From a marine bacterium B5-7 (GTDB lineage: Bacteria; Pseudomonadota; Gammaproteobacteria; Arenicellales; CAJQKF01), in the NCBI GenBank assembly GCA_021604525.1, contig BQJD01000013.1, positions 35,165-99,164 on the forward strand: a DNA stretch of 64,000 bases, in the 5' to 3' direction. Positions within the stretch are counted from its first letter, which is position 1, and every line of letters starts with the position of its first letter. This document shows, piece after piece, positions 18,896-28,982 of this stretch. The translations under genes and the position numbers were made by a program. Under the pieces are notes generated by a model. The model was not told the origin of the DNA and did not search any database. It worked only from the letters and a program-made list of their open reading frames with translations.

Positions 18896-21789
18896 CGATA
18901 GGCTTCCATCGGCGGGCAAGTACATACCAGGTGTTTGTCGCCATATACGTTATCGACCCTTCCAACTGGCGGCCAGTATTTGTCGTGGCGTGCTGATTCG
19001 CTCGGGAAAAAAGCTGCTTTGCGGGTATATGCATGCGGCCAGTCGTCACTGACCAGTAACGGGTAGGCATGTGGTGCGTTCCGCAGCGGATTGTCTTGCC
19101 GATCAAATTCGCCATTTTCTACTTTTCGAATTTCATCCCGAATGCTGATCATGGCATCGCAGAAGCGGTCTATCTCTTCCTTGCTTTCGCTTTCTGTCGG
19201 TTCGATCATCAGGCTGTCATGTACTGGCCATGACATGGTGGGTGCGTGGAAGCCATAATCGACCAGTCGCTTGGCGACGTCTTCCACTGAAATGCCACTT
19301 GTTTCCTTCACCCCGGATAAGTCGACAATGCATTCGTGTGCAACCAATCCATTTTTACCGGTGTATACCACCGGGAAGTGTGGATTCAAACGGTGGGCAA
19401 TGTAATTGGCATTAAGAATCGCGATTTTGGTTGCATGGGTTAAACCGTCGCCGCCCATCATGGTCATGTAAGCCCATGAAATCGGCAGAATACTGGCCGA
19501 ACCCCATGGGGCAGCAGACACTGTACCGATGGTTTCCCGGCCACCGGCCGCAGGGTTTACACCTTCGACCATGGGATGATCTGGCAGGAATTGGGCGAGA
19601 TGCGTCTTCACGCCGATCGGACCCATACCCGGACCTCCGCCGCCGTGGGGAATCGCAAATGTTTTATGCAGATTGATGTGCGCTACATCGGCGCCGATCT
19701 CGGCAGGTCGACACAGACCGACCAGGGCATTGAGATTGGCGCCATCCATATAAATCTGTCCGCCGCCCTTGTGAACGATGTCACAGATCTCGCGTATGGA
19801 TTCCTCAAAGACGCCGTGGGTGGATGGGTATGTCACCATCAATGCGGCCAGATTGTCGCGATGTTTATCGACTGTTTCAGCGAGTGTTTCGCAATCGATG
19901 TTACCTTCGTCATCGCAGTCGATGAGCACGACTTTCATGCCGGCCATGACCGCGCTCGCAGGGTTAGTGCCATGTGCCGATGAGGGAATGATACAAACAT
20001 TACGATGCGCGTCACCATTAGCCTTATGCCAGGCGCGTATACATAACAGACCGGTGTACTCGCCTTGTGAGCCGGCATTAGGCTGTAGCGAGATGGCATC
20101 AAAGCCGGTGACCTCGCACAACATACCTTCGAGTTCCTCGAAAAGTTGCTGATACCCTTGAGTCTGGTCGAGAGGAGCGAACGGATGCAAGGCGGTAAAG
20201 TCGCGAAAGCCGAGTGGTAACAACTCCGATGTCGCATTGAGTTTCATGGTGCAGGAACCAAGCGGAATCATGCTTCGTCCGAGACTGATATCCTTGGCGG
20301 CGAGCCGCCTCAGGTAACGCATCATCTCGGTTTCAGAGTGATACTTGCTGAATGCTTCATTGACCAGGAAACGACTCTCGCGAGCAAGCGAATCGGGTAT
20401 GGCGTCTTCAACAGTCGCATCTATCTCATCGATATCAAGCGGAGCGCCGGCGTGTGTGCTGAATACCTTCCAGAGCGCATCCAGATTCTGTCGGCGGGTG
20501 GTTTCGTCGAAGGAAACGCTGACATGATCGGCATCCACCGCACGAATGTTTATATTGGATTCGCGAGCCCTTGCGCAGATGCGACCGGCTAACCCAGGTG
20601 CATGGACCAGAACGGTATCGAAATAATGTGAGTTGACGACTTTATAACCGTTCTGACCGAGCCCGGCAGCGAATATGCGAGCCATGCGGTGGACCCGTTG
20701 CGCGATGATGCGTATGCCGTCTTCGCCGTGATACATGGCATAAAGTGCCGACAGTACCGCCAGTAAAACCTGTGCCGTACAGATGTTCGACGTTGCCTTC
20801 TCGCGACGAATATGTTGCTCGCGTGTTTGCAATGCCATGCGCAAGGCACGATTGCCCTGGCTGTCTTTGGAAACACCGATAATTCGACCTGGTGTGGAAC
20901 GTTTGTATGCTTCCTTGGTGGCGAAAAATGCGGCATGTGGTCCACCGTATCCCATGGGCACGCCAAATCGCTGGGTGTTGCCGACGACGATATCAGCACC
21001 CAGTTCCCCTGGAGGTGTTAACAAGGCGAGTGAAAGAATATCGGCGGCAACCGTGACCAGTGCTCCCTGTTCGTGGACTTTCGCAATCAGTTTCCGCGGG
21101 TCGTTGATTGCGCCGGTTGAAGCGGGATATTGCAATAGAACGCCGAAACATTCGTACTCGCCAGCGTCATTGTTTGTATCAATGAGTTGTATCTCGTAGC
21201 CGAGGGATTCAGCCCGGGTACGCACTACAGCAATAGTCTGCGGATGGCAGTCCTGATCGACCAGAAACACGTCGCTCTTGCTCTTTGATACCCGCCGTGA
21301 CATGGCCATGGCTTCGGCTGCTGCCGTTGCTTCGTCAAGCAGTGACGCGTTGGCCAGTTCCATTCCGGTGAGGTCGACGACCATTTGCTGAAAGTTAAGC
21401 AGCACCTCCATACGGCCCTGGCTAACTTCGGCCTGATAGGGGGTGTAGGCGGTATACCAGTCAGGGTTTTCAAGCACGTTACGACGTATGACCGGCGGCA
21501 TAACGGTGCCATGGTAGCCCGTGCCCAACATCGATACGAACACCTTGTTGCGATGACGCATCTGTCTTAAATAGGTACCGGTGCCGCGCTCCGATCGTGG
21601 CCCCGGTATATCGAGTTCCCGGTCGGTTCGTATTGTTGCAGGCACAGTCGCATCGATCAGTTGGTCGAGTGAACCCATGTCGAGTTCTGCCAGCATGGCT
21701 GCAACTTCTGCCTCGTCAGGTCCGATGTGTCGGCGTACAAAGTCGCCATGTTGTTCCAGATCGTAGATCGGCGCGTGTTTCTCTCTCAT
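18892..21789 (-). CDS. gcvP: Glycine dehydrogenase (decarboxylating), P protein, single chain
   Basis: A 965-residue PLP enzyme of the glycine cleavage system that decarboxylates glycine and loads the aminomethyl group onto lipoyl-GcvH. It is the fused homodimeric form, not the split GcvPA/GcvPB. The PLP-binding Lys is in [20 protein letters not shown] near residue 710. [11 protein letters not shown] opens the N-terminal half. It sits in gcvT-gcvH-gcvP-lipA order with 22 bases after gcvH and a 4-base overlap with lipA. Confidence 0.96.
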   Translation of the reverse strand: MREKHAPIYDLEQHGDFVRRHIGPDEAEVAAMLAELDMGSLDQLIDATVPATIRTDRELDIPGPRSERGTGTYLRQMRHRNKVFVSMLGTGYHGTVMPPVIRRNVLENPDWYTAYTPYQAEVSQGRMEVLLNFQQMVVDLTGMELANASLLDEATAAAEAMAMSRRVSKSKSDVFLVDQDCHPQTIAVVRTRAESLGYEIQLIDTNNDAGEYECFGVLLQYPASTGAINDPRKLIAKVHEQGALVTVAADILSLALLTPPGELGADIVVGNTQRFGVPMGYGGPHAAFFATKEAYKRSTPGRIIGVSKDSQGNRALRMALQTREQHIRREKATSNICTAQVLLAVLSALYAMYHGEDGIRIIAQRVHRMARIFAAGLGQNGYKVVNSHYFDTVLVHAPGLAGRICARARESNINIRAVDADHVSVSFDETTRRQNLDALWKVFSTHAGAPLDIDEIDATVEDAIPDSLARESRFLVNEAFSKYHSETEMMRYLRRLAAKDISLGRSMIPLGSCTMKLNATSELLPLGFRDFTALHPFAPLDQTQGYQQLFEELEGMLCEVTGFDAISLQPNAGSQGEYTGLLCIRAWHKANGDAHRNVCIIPSSAHGTNPASAVMAGMKVVLIDCDDEGNIDCETLAETVDKHRDNLAALMVTYPSTHGVFEESIREICDIVHKGGGQIYMDGANLNALVGLCRPAEIGADVAHINLHKTFAIPHGGGGPGMGPIGVKTHLAQFLPDHPMVEGVNPAAGGRETIGTVSAAPWGSASILPISWAYMTMMGGDGLTHATKIAILNANYIAHRLNPHFPVVYTGKNGLVAHECIVDLSGVKETSGISVEDVAKRLVDYGFHAPTMSWPVHDSLMIEPTESESKEEIDRFCDAMISIRDEIRKVENGEFDRQDNPLRNAPHAYPLLVSDDWPHAYTRKAAFFPSESARHDKYWPPVGRVDNVYGDKHLVCTCPPMEAYR

Positions 21790-21811
21790 GATGCTTTTTG
21801 CACTTCCTTAA

Positions 21812-22192
21812 TTATTCAAGACTGTTCAAATAGGCCTGGTAGGCCGATTCATCCATCAGGGAGTCGAGTTCGCTGTCGTCCGCGAGTCGTATTCGGTATA
21901 ACCAGCCTTCGCCCGCCGGATCTTCATTGGTGGCTTGCGGATTATCGGCCAGGTCCTCGTTGACACTGGAAATGGTGCCGGACACAGGCGTTTTAACATC
22001 TCCCGCCGCTTTAACCGATTCGACCACCGCACAATCGTCTCCTTGACTGACTTCGGCGCCGACATCGGGCAGTTCGATATAAACCAGTTCGCCTAACTGT
22101 TCCTGAGCGTAATCTGTGATGCCGACGATGCCTTCACCGTCCTCATCGATTCGAATCCACTCATGGTCTTCGGTGAATCTGAAAGTACTCAT
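21812..22192 (-). CDS. gcvH: Glycine cleavage system H protein
   Basis: A 126-residue lipoyl carrier that shuttles the aminomethyl group between GcvP, GcvT and lipoamide dehydrogenase. The lipoylated Lys is in VESVKAAGDVKTPVSG near residue 65, and the N terminus FTEDHEWI is standard. It lies 47 bases after gcvT. Lipoylation would be completed by the lipA product encoded in the same operon. Confidence 0.96.
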   Translation of the reverse strand: MSTFRFTEDHEWIRIDEDGEGIVGITDYAQEQLGELVYIELPDVGAEVSQGDDCAVVESVKAAGDVKTPVSGTISSVNEDLADNPQATNEDPAGEGWLYRIRLADDSELDSLMDESAYQAYLNSLE

Positions 22193-22239
22193 AGGATTAT
22201 CTCTGTTGTTGTTGTAGTGGATGTTGATAAGTAAAAAAT

Positions 22240-23358
22240 TCAGCGCGCAAAACGCTGGGGAACAAAGGGGAGTTTATGAACTTCGACATCAATCGGTCGG
22301 TTTCGAACCCGTGCGATAAGTGCAGTGCCGGGTGTCGCCAGCCCTGTGTCGACATATCCCATGGCGACTGGTCCATTGACAGTCGGGCCGAATCCGCCGC
22401 TGGTTATAACGCCTATAACTTCACCCGCTGCATTTTCAAGGGGCGCGCCCTCGCGAACCGGCGCACGGCCCGTGGCGCGGATGCCGACACGGCTTCGGGC
22501 GGCTCCATTGGCCAGTTCATCGAGAATGACCGCTGCGCCAGGGAAACCGCCTTCACGTTCGCCACCTGCTCGACGGGCTTTTTGTATGGACCAGGCGAGG
22601 CGTGCCGCAACCGGTGTTGTGGTGGTGTCGATATCGTGGCCGTACAGGCACAGTCCCGCTTCAAGACGCAAGGAATCCCTGGCACCGAGTCCGGCCGGTG
22701 TGACCCCGGGATGCTTGAGTAGTAATCGTGCCAAAGTTTCGGCATGGTCGGCGGCAATGGATATCTCGAAACCATCTTCACCGGTATAACCTGATCGGGT
22801 CACGAAACATCGATCGCCGGTCAGATCGAAAAAACTGCCTTCCATGAATTTCAAGTCGGCAACGCCGGCGTTGAGTTCACCCAGCGCTTCGACCGCGCGT
22901 GGACCTTGCAGAGCGAGCAGAGCACGCGATTCAAGTGGTTCTATTCGACAATGGTTGCCGATGCTGGACTGCATGTGCACGGTATCCTCGGCCTTGCACG
23001 CAGCGTTCACTACCACGAAGAAGTCGGATTCTCTACGGGTGACCATGAGGTCGTCGCGAATGCCACCGACGTCATTGGTCAGCAGGCAGTAGCGTTGTCG
23101 AAATTCGCCAAGGTCGATTAATGCCATGGGCACCAACGATTCAAGCGCAGCACCGGCGTCATCGCCGGATACAACCACTTGACCCATGTGGGAGACATCG
23201 AAAAGACCGGCACCGGCGCGTGTCCTCAAATGTTCCTTGAGGATGCCGGTGGGATACTGCACGGGTAAATCGTAGCCGGCAAAGGGCACCATTTTGGCGC
23301 CAAGCTCTCGGTGCAGTGCATTAAGGGGTGTAGGTATGGGGGTATTAGTTGAATTCAT
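22240..23358 (-). CDS. gcvT: Aminomethyltransferase, T protein of glycine cleavage
   Basis: A 372-residue tetrahydrofolate-dependent enzyme that releases ammonia and forms methylene-THF from aminomethyl-lipoyl-GcvH. Visible motifs are MVPFAGYDLPVQYPTGI near 23, GLFDVSHMGQV near 53, RSGYTGEDGFEIS near 195 and GLGARDSLRLEAGLCLYGHD near 232. It is the first gene of the gcv operon. Only 63 bases separate it from the divergent asparaginase gene, so there is no room for a glycine riboswitch, which many bacteria have here. Confidence 0.95.
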   Translation of the reverse strand: MNSTNTPIPTPLNALHRELGAKMVPFAGYDLPVQYPTGILKEHLRTRAGAGLFDVSHMGQVVVSGDDAGAALESLVPMALIDLGEFRQRYCLLTNDVGGIRDDLMVTRRESDFFVVVNAACKAEDTVHMQSSIGNHCRIEPLESRALLALQGPRAVEALGELNAGVADLKFMEGSFFDLTGDRCFVTRSGYTGEDGFEISIAADHAETLARLLLKHPGVTPAGLGARDSLRLEAGLCLYGHDIDTTTTPVAARLAWSIQKARRAGGEREGGFPGAAVILDELANGAARSRVGIRATGRAPVREGAPLENAAGEVIGVITSGGFGPTVNGPVAMGYVDTGLATPGTALIARVRNRPIDVEVHKLPFVPQRFAR

Positions 23359-23421
23359 GGGCCGAGACTATATCGAATGGGACAGTGATTTGGAATCGTC
23401 ATAATCGTTTACAATCGCGCC

Positions 23422-24450
23422 ATGAATGAAAAGAATAAACATCTTCGATACGATAACCCGCCGGTCATCGAAGTCTGGCGCGGGTCCTTTCTTGAATGCA
23501 TCCATCGCGGCGCCGCCGTGGTGGTTGACCTGGCTGGCAATATCCTGTTCGAGGTCGGCGATGTGACGCGGCCAATCTATGCCCGTTCATCGCTCAAGCC
23601 GCTGCAGGCGCTGGCAATGGTTGAATCCGGCGCGGCGACACATTATCGACTCGATGGTGCACATCTGTCTTTAGCTTGTGCCTCCCATAACGGTGAAAAA
23701 GCGCATGTGGATCGGGTGATGAAATGGCTCTCGGCCATAGACGCCGATGAATCGACACTGGAATGCGGGGCACATTATCCACTGGATCAGCCTGCTCGCG
23801 ACGAGTTGGTCTGCCAGGATCTAAAACCGCAGAGGGTCCACAACAACTGCTCCGGTAAGCACAGCGGGTTCCTGACTTTGGCACGATATTTAGGTATCGA
23901 TCCGGTCGGTTATATCGAACCGAATCATCCACTGCAGCAGGAAATCACCCGCACTGTTGAAGAGACTTGCGACTATGCCCTTGGTGACGCTGAACCCGGT
24001 GTCGATGGTTGCGGCATTCCGGTCTACGGGATTCCTCTTTTTAGTCTTGCCAACGCATTTGCGGCCTTTTCGACCCGTGCGAATGGCGGAGATGTTCGCG
24101 CCAAATCACGCCAGGCAATTGTCGATGGCATATTGGAATATCCTTATCTCATAGCCGGGCGAGAGCGATTTGATTCGCGGGTCATAGAGGCGTCGCGGGG
24201 TGGAGCAATTGTGAAAACCGGTGCTGAAGGCGTTTTCATCGGCACGCTACTTGATGAAGGCATCGGTATCGCACTTAAGATTGACGATGGGGCAACCCGT
24301 GCATCGGAAGTGCTGATGGCAGAATTGCTGGCGCGCTTCAGCCGTAATCCTGTATTTGTCGAAGCGCTTGATGCCGAACGTAACATACCCATTAAAAATG
24401 CCGCCGGCCTTACGGTTGGCGCTGTTAGAGCAGCCGCGTTGTCAGTTTGA
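23422..24450 (+). CDS. Asparaginase II family protein (thermolabile L-asparaginase type)
   Basis: A 342-residue cytoplasmic protein of the asparaginase II (PF06089-like) family, distinct from the AnsA/AnsB fold. Family motifs are IYARSSLKPLQALAMVESG near 52-70, CASHNGEKAHVDRV near 90, HNNCSGKHSGFL near 140 and DGCGIPVYGIPL near 198. Members hydrolyse asparagine to aspartate and ammonia; some act on other side chains. It is divergent from gcvT and convergent with the EamA transporter. Confidence 0.88.
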   Translation: MNEKNKHLRYDNPPVIEVWRGSFLECIHRGAAVVVDLAGNILFEVGDVTRPIYARSSLKPLQALAMVESGAATHYRLDGAHLSLACASHNGEKAHVDRVMKWLSAIDADESTLECGAHYPLDQPARDELVCQDLKPQRVHNNCSGKHSGFLTLARYLGIDPVGYIEPNHPLQQEITRTVEETCDYALGDAEPGVDGCGIPVYGIPLFSLANAFAAFSTRANGGDVRAKSRQAIVDGILEYPYLIAGRERFDSRVIEASRGGAIVKTGAEGVFIGTLLDEGIGIALKIDDGATRASEVLMAELLARFSRNPVFVEALDAERNIPIKNAAGLTVGAVRAAALSV

Positions 24451-24523
24451 AGTTGGTCGATGCGGATATTGTGAATTATCGGGTGATTTGCACCGTTTAA
24501 AAGTCATCTGGAATACTGGATTC

Positions 24524-25456
24524 TCAAGCACGTGTTTTTACGGATTCTGTCGTCGATTGGCTTCCCCGCGAGATGACCGCAATGCCTGTGATCACCATGC
24601 ACAGTGCAACCCAGGTAGACCATTGGAAGTGCTCGTTGAGAAACACGATTCCGAAGATGGCCCCCAACACCGGGATCAGGTAATTGACCTGTGACATTCG
24701 TCCCGCACCCAGGTTTTTTACCAGACGGAAGTAGAGCAGGGTGGCGAGTGCGCTCGGGAATAATCCGAGAGCAATAACCGTAATAATGGAAATGGTTGTC
24801 GGTTGCATGGTCAATGGTTGCTCAATCAGAAAAGCCAGCGGGACTGCCAACACTGCGCCGCAGGTTTGTGATCCGGCCGCCATCACCGGGCCGCTTAGTG
24901 TTGTGGTGCGTCGAATGAACACCGTGGTCACGGCGTAACATAGCGCACCACCGAGAACGGCCAGTTTTGCAAGAGTCGACGTAGTCAAGCCACTGAGAGA
25001 GTCGACTCCGACCAGTATGACAACGCCTGTGAAGCTGATGGCCACACCGATTCCCTTGCGCAATGTGAATGGTTCATCAGGTATCAGCAAGTGAGCGAGA
25101 ACGAGTGTTGCAACAGGCATTACACCCATCAGGATAGCGGCCATGCCACTATCGACGGTCTGCTCACCGTAGCCGATAAGAAAGAACGGCAGAATGTTTC
25201 CGGTCACGCCGATGACGGTAAACTTTACCCAATCGATTGGCTCGCGAGGCAGTCTGCCGCCCGTGGAATACAGGAAAAGGACGAGGATCACAGCGGCGAT
25301 GGCTATGCGTGATGCAGCCACGGTCCATGGCCCCACTTCGATGACTGCAATTTTGATCAGCAAGAATGAACTGCTCCAGATAACGCCGAGCACAAGGAAC
25401 AGGGTATAGTCGATTAGACGACTATCGGTTGCATTGATGTGATGTTGAAGTTGCAA
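24524..25456 (-). CDS. EamA/DMT family transporter
   Basis: A ten-TM drug/metabolite transporter of about 310 residues with two EamA repeats. The first repeat opens with DYTLFLVLGVIWSSSFLLIK, and the second begins around residue 150 (TLAKLAVLGGALCYAVTTVF). Substrate unknown; relatives export amino acids, purines or osmolytes. The frame is open to 25687, but the upstream part is hydrophilic and runs into the divergent gene. TTG at 25456, directly before the family region, is the best start, though its ribosome site is weak. Confidence 0.82.
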   Translation of the reverse strand: MQLQHHINATDSRLIDYTLFLVLGVIWSSSFLLIKIAVIEVGPWTVAASRIAIAAVILVLFLYSTGGRLPREPIDWVKFTVIGVTGNILPFFLIGYGEQTVDSGMAAILMGVMPVATLVLAHLLIPDEPFTLRKGIGVAISFTGVVILVGVDSLSGLTTSTLAKLAVLGGALCYAVTTVFIRRTTTLSGPVMAAGSQTCGAVLAVPLAFLIEQPLTMQPTTISIITVIALGLFPSALATLLYFRLVKNLGAGRMSQVNYLIPVLGAIFGIVFLNEHFQWSTWVALCMVITGIAVISRGSQSTTESVKTRA

Positions 25457-25580
25457 GATATTAATCCATAATATGCAAGGTTGATTTGCTGCATATTGCA
25501 GCTCGCACGAATGATCGTTTGCCGTTTGCGCTGACCTTAGGTTGTCGGCACGGCTTAAACCAAGCTGATTACGCCATAGA

Positions 25581-26402
25581 ATGATACACAAATATTCAAG
25601 AGTTTCCGGGGTTGCGTCCATCCTTGCTGAAGATGAAGAACCACCGTATGAATTGATTAACATTGAGGGTCGTTCACCCATCGTCATTACCTGTGATCAC
25701 GCCAGTAACCGGATTCCTCGTTCGCTCGATAATCTTGGCCTGCCGGCGTCCTCACTTCGGGAACATATTGCCTGGGATATTGGTTGTGCGGCCCTGTCGA
25801 GGCGATTGTCGGCACTGATGAATGCACCGGCGATACTCGGTGGATTTTCACGCCTCGTAGTGGATCTGAATCGTCATCTGAACGACCCTTCCTCTATCCC
25901 GGAGATTAGCGACAATACGCCCGTGCCTGGCAATCAGGGTATTGATCGCACTCATGCAGCACAGCGGGTCGAAGAAATTTTTCTGCCATATCACACGGCC
26001 TTGAGTGCATTGCTGGCCGAGGTGCATGCCACTCAAGGCGTGCCGGTTATATTATCGTTGCACAGCTTTACTCCGCGATGGGCTAACTTCGAACGTCCCT
26101 GGCATGTGGGTGTGTTATGGAATCGGGATGGGCGAATCGCACATCCATTGATCAAAAACCTGCGACACAATCCTGATCTGTGTGTAGGTGACAACCAGCC
26201 CTATCATGCGCGGGAGCCAGTGGGGTATGGCATGGACGTTCACGCCGAAGGCAATGGTTATCCTCATGCATTACTCGAGATTCGTCAGGATCTTCTGTCA
26301 ACGCCCGAAGGCATCGATCACTGGGCTAATCTGCTGTTTGATGCGCTGTCAGATGTCCTTAATGACAAGTCGATTTATCAGCAGGTGGAGTTCGAGTCAT
26401 GA
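25581..26402 (+). CDS. N-formylglutamate amidohydrolase family protein
   Basis: A 273-residue member of the HutG-like N-formylglutamate amidohydrolase family, a zinc amidase of N-acyl amino acids. The motif VITCDHASNRIPRSLDNLG lies near 36-54 with the metal-binding Asp-His. LVVDLNRHLNDPSSIPE near 94 and LSLHSFTPRW near 160 follow. No hut genes lie nearby, so histidine breakdown is not implied. It overlaps the next gene by 4 bases (ATGA), so the two act together or are at least co-translated. Confidence 0.85.
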   Translation: MIHKYSRVSGVASILAEDEEPPYELINIEGRSPIVITCDHASNRIPRSLDNLGLPASSLREHIAWDIGCAALSRRLSALMNAPAILGGFSRLVVDLNRHLNDPSSIPEISDNTPVPGNQGIDRTHAAQRVEEIFLPYHTALSALLAEVHATQGVPVILSLHSFTPRWANFERPWHVGVLWNRDGRIAHPLIKNLRHNPDLCVGDNQPYHAREPVGYGMDVHAEGNGYPHALLEIRQDLLSTPEGIDHWANLLFDALSDVLNDKSIYQQVEFES

Positions 26403-27562
26403 TTAAAGAACCAGGATTCACCATCGGAATTGAAGAAGAATATATGGTGGTGGATCGCAAGACACGTAACCTGATTCGGGAGGCACCAGAAACGCTGATA
26501 GAGGAATGTCGTGAACGTCTGGGCGATCTGGTCACGCCTGAGTTCCTGCAGTGCCAGATTGAAGTAGGTACGCCAGTGTGCGCAAGCATTGCTGAGGCCC
26601 GTGAACATCTTGTCTTCTTAAGACGTAATGTCTCGGAGGTGGTTGAAGCTCATGGCCTCGCACTGATGGCTGCGTCGACTCATCCGTTTGCCCGTGAGGG
26701 GCGCCAGCAACACACGCCAAAGGAACGTTACGATGCGCTTGCGAAGGACTTGCAGCAGGTGGTTCGTCGATTAGCTATCAGTGGTATGCACGTACATGTC
26801 GGTATCGAAGATGACGACCTTAGAATCGATCTGATGGCGCAGGTCAGCTACATTCTGCCGCATCTTTTGGCATTGTCCACTTCATCGCCTTTCTGGAGTG
26901 GTCACGATACCGGGCTGAAATCCTATCGAATATCGATATGGGATGAACTGCCTCGAACCGGGTTACCGGAATCATTCGAGAGTTTTCCAGAATATCGACG
27001 CCATGTAGATGTTTTATGTAAGGCCGGAATTATCGAAGACGCCACCAAAATCTGGTGGGACATTCGTCCCTCGGAACGCTTTTCCACTCTGGAGATGCGC
27101 ATATCCGATGTGTGCACCCGCCTCGACGACGCACTATGCGTCGCCTCCCTGTATCGCTGCTGGCTGCGAATGCTTTACCGGTTGCGTCGCAATAATATGA
27201 AGTGGCGGCGCTATGCTCGCATGCTGATTGAAGAGAACCGCTGGCGGGCGCATCGCTATGGAATAGATGAAGGATTGATCGATTTTGGTCGTGGCGAAAC
27301 GGTGCCCTATCCTGAACTGTTTGAAGAGATGCTCGATCTGATCGATGATGATATCGAATTTTTTAATTGTCGCGCCGAAGTCGAACATGGACGTAACATC
27401 ATTACTCGCGGCACCAGCGCGCATCAACAACTCAACTGTTACCGGGACGCTATCAACGCCGGTGCGTCAGTTCGTGAGGCACTTGCTGCGGTGGTTGATT
27501 TAGTCGTTGTCGAGTCCCTGTCGGGAATCACCGAGATAAGTCTGGAAGGCGTCGAGGCTTGA
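26399..27562 (+). CDS. Carboxylate-amine ligase, YbdK / GCS2 family
   Basis: A 387-residue ATP-dependent ligase of the glutamate-cysteine ligase type 2 superfamily. The opening FTIGIEEEYMVVDRKTRNL matches YbdK-type weak gamma-glutamyl ligases. Later motifs are SGMHVHVGIEDDDLRID near 125, WWDIRPSERFSTLEMRISD near 218 and ENRWRAHRYGIDEGLIDF near 278. A dedicated gshA exists at 38-39.5 kb, so this one is probably not the glutathione enzyme. Pairing with an N-acyl-glutamate amidase suggests formation and cleavage of a gamma-linked amide. Its 3' end overlaps the convergent gene by 63 bases. Confidence 0.85.
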   Translation: MIKEPGFTIGIEEEYMVVDRKTRNLIREAPETLIEECRERLGDLVTPEFLQCQIEVGTPVCASIAEAREHLVFLRRNVSEVVEAHGLALMAASTHPFAREGRQQHTPKERYDALAKDLQQVVRRLAISGMHVHVGIEDDDLRIDLMAQVSYILPHLLALSTSSPFWSGHDTGLKSYRISIWDELPRTGLPESFESFPEYRRHVDVLCKAGIIEDATKIWWDIRPSERFSTLEMRISDVCTRLDDALCVASLYRCWLRMLYRLRRNNMKWRRYARMLIEENRWRAHRYGIDEGLIDFGRGETVPYPELFEEMLDLIDDDIEFFNCRAEVEHGRNIITRGTSAHQQLNCYRDAINAGASVREALAAVVDLVVVESLSGITEISLEGVEA

Positions 27563-28438
27563 TAGAAAAATATCAGTGGTTTTCCGCATCGGCACCCGCA
27601 CGGTCGACATGTAGTTAATCAGATCCTTGCCTTCTCGCAATAGTTTCGAGCCACGATTAAAAACTTCGTTATTGAGTAGATTATCAGCGTTGTCTTCGCG
27701 TCGGGGAAGATGCTCGATCAACCGATCGCCAGTGACAACATATTCAGGCCATATTGCGAAAAAATCCGGATCGTTTTTCATTATCTCTGTGTAACGCTTG
27801 GCAACGTCGGCATATTGATCAATTCGTTCAGAGATACCTGCAAACAATTCAAGTGGTGAAAACACGTCGATCAGGCGAGTTGCCACTTCATCGATAGTTC
27901 GAAGTGCCTGGGCAATCTTGATATAGCGACTCTCGTAATAATCCTTGATAGACAAGGTGAATACCTTGAGTGGTTCACCCCACAATTCGTCAATACCCTC
28001 CTCGCCACTGACATGTCGAACCTGGGCGCCAAGTTCCAGCGCTTCGCGAAAACATTTGCCGCATTCACGTAGCAGTTCGTTATCACGTTGGATAGATATA
28101 CCTTTCTCTTCCATCTCCACCACACTGGTAAAAATATCGGTGGCACGATTAAACAGGGCTCCTGCAAGCATTGCCGCATTGACCCGTTTCTTGTCCGGGT
28201 CATGCTCTCTATCGTAGTACTCGCGCGCCTGTTTTAAGCGTATGCCCGGTGTGTTGATACCCGGTTCGCTATGGTGAAAAGTCCTGCGCGTCAGTGCATC
28301 GAGGAGGTCACGACGCGCTCTGTAAGTATCTTCCGGTTCGTAAAATCTTATCCAGTAACCGTCATAGAGAATACACTCGTGACCGTCGATCACTTTGCGT
28401 GGACGGGTATCGAGATTGGTCGTCATGGTTTTGTTCAC
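27500..28438 (-). CDS. Uncharacterised helical protein
   Basis: A 312-residue soluble protein that I do not recognise. It has no signal peptide or membrane segment. It is highly charged and predicted mostly helical. A distinctive N-terminal block is HECILYDGYWIRFYEPEDTY near 19-38, and two Cys occur as ECGKCF near 128. The C-terminal half is helix after helix, ending in an acidic tail. It converges on and overlaps the YbdK-like gene over 63 bases of its 3' end, so each C terminus constrains the other and antisense effects are possible. The ATG is followed by a second in-frame ATG (residue 5). Coding reality is well supported by length and amino-acid composition. Confidence 0.75.
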   Translation of the reverse strand: MNKTMTTNLDTRPRKVIDGHECILYDGYWIRFYEPEDTYRARRDLLDALTRRTFHHSEPGINTPGIRLKQAREYYDREHDPDKKRVNAAMLAGALFNRATDIFTSVVEMEEKGISIQRDNELLRECGKCFREALELGAQVRHVSGEEGIDELWGEPLKVFTLSIKDYYESRYIKIAQALRTIDEVATRLIDVFSPLELFAGISERIDQYADVAKRYTEIMKNDPDFFAIWPEYVVTGDRLIEHLPRREDNADNLLNNEVFNRGSKLLREGKDLINYMSTVRVPMRKTTDIFLSSLDAFQTYLGDSRQGLDND

Positions 28439-28946
28439 TCAACAACCCGGGTTTCGCTGTGGTTCAAAATCAAGTTAACTTTCCAGGTAGCTAATACAAT
28501 TTTGGTGGTGAGCTCAAATAGTTCAACCGTTGTGGACTTGCTGTGTCAAATCGAATAAAGCTAACCCAACTGCAATCCGCATCAATGGCGATGATGACAA
28601 CGAAGTTGATTTAACCTTAGTGTGACGAATTTCCCACAACTTTATCAGCACCCGAATTACACGTTGGTCGTAGTAGAAGGCGAAACAACAAGAGTACGCC
28701 AGAACGTCCAAGGATACCGAATTGTACGGCAAGTTGTCGGTGGTGTTAATCCGTATGACGAATAAGTACAAGCGTGCAATACTGTACGGCGATCAGACAG
28801 GTGCCATTAATATGCGCTTTAGTCACAACGATTCACTTTTTCGCTGAAAATAATCATGTACATTGCGTGCTCGATTGACATCAAGTGGACGTCTCGATTA
28901 GTTGACTGGTAAAGCTTTTAAACCACCTGAAGTCAAGTAATCGCGG
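28439..28946. other. Intergenic region with one possible small gene
   Basis: About 510 bases between the uncharacterised helical protein (divergent) and the formyltransferase. Base composition drops towards AT. The clearest coding-like signal is a 47-codon frame at 28622-28765. TTGACA near 28875 followed 17 bases later by TTAGTT is a weak promoter candidate for the formyltransferase gene. Nothing else stands out. Confidence 0.45.
28622..28765 (+). CDS. Possible 47-residue small protein
   Basis: GTG at 28622 opens a 47-codon frame (MTNFPQLYQHPNYTLVVVEG at its start, GGVNPYDE at its end). Composition looks protein-like: alternating beta-type stretches (YTLVVVEG, YRIVRQVVGG), few Cys, and a Gly-Gly turn near the C terminus. 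There is no strong Shine-Dalgarno and an in-frame stop lies 5 codons upstream. I do not recognise it. It may be a real small protein, a remnant, or chance. Confidence 0.33.
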   Translation: MTNFPQLYQHPNYTLVVVEGETTRVRQNVQGYRIVRQVVGGVNPYDE

Positions 28947-28982
28947 TTGGAAATTCAAGATACGTGTTGGAAGTTAAAGCAA

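Noticed and set aside
19778..20152. 124-codon plus-strand frame inside gcvP
   Set aside because: It is fully antisense to a conserved enzyme and its composition mirrors the codon pattern of gcvP.
23359..23421. Glycine riboswitch before gcvT
   Set aside because: The gap is 63 bases, too short, and no aptamer-like pairing is visible.
24356..24694. 112-codon plus-strand frame at the asparaginase 3' end and over the EamA gene
   Set aside because: It overlaps two well-supported genes, has no ribosome site and its product has no recognisable family feature.
28523..28771. 82-codon minus-strand frame in the 28.4-28.9 kb gap
   Set aside because: Its composition is less protein-like than the plus-strand 47-codon frame it overlaps, and it has no start signal; both cannot be real with any likelihood.
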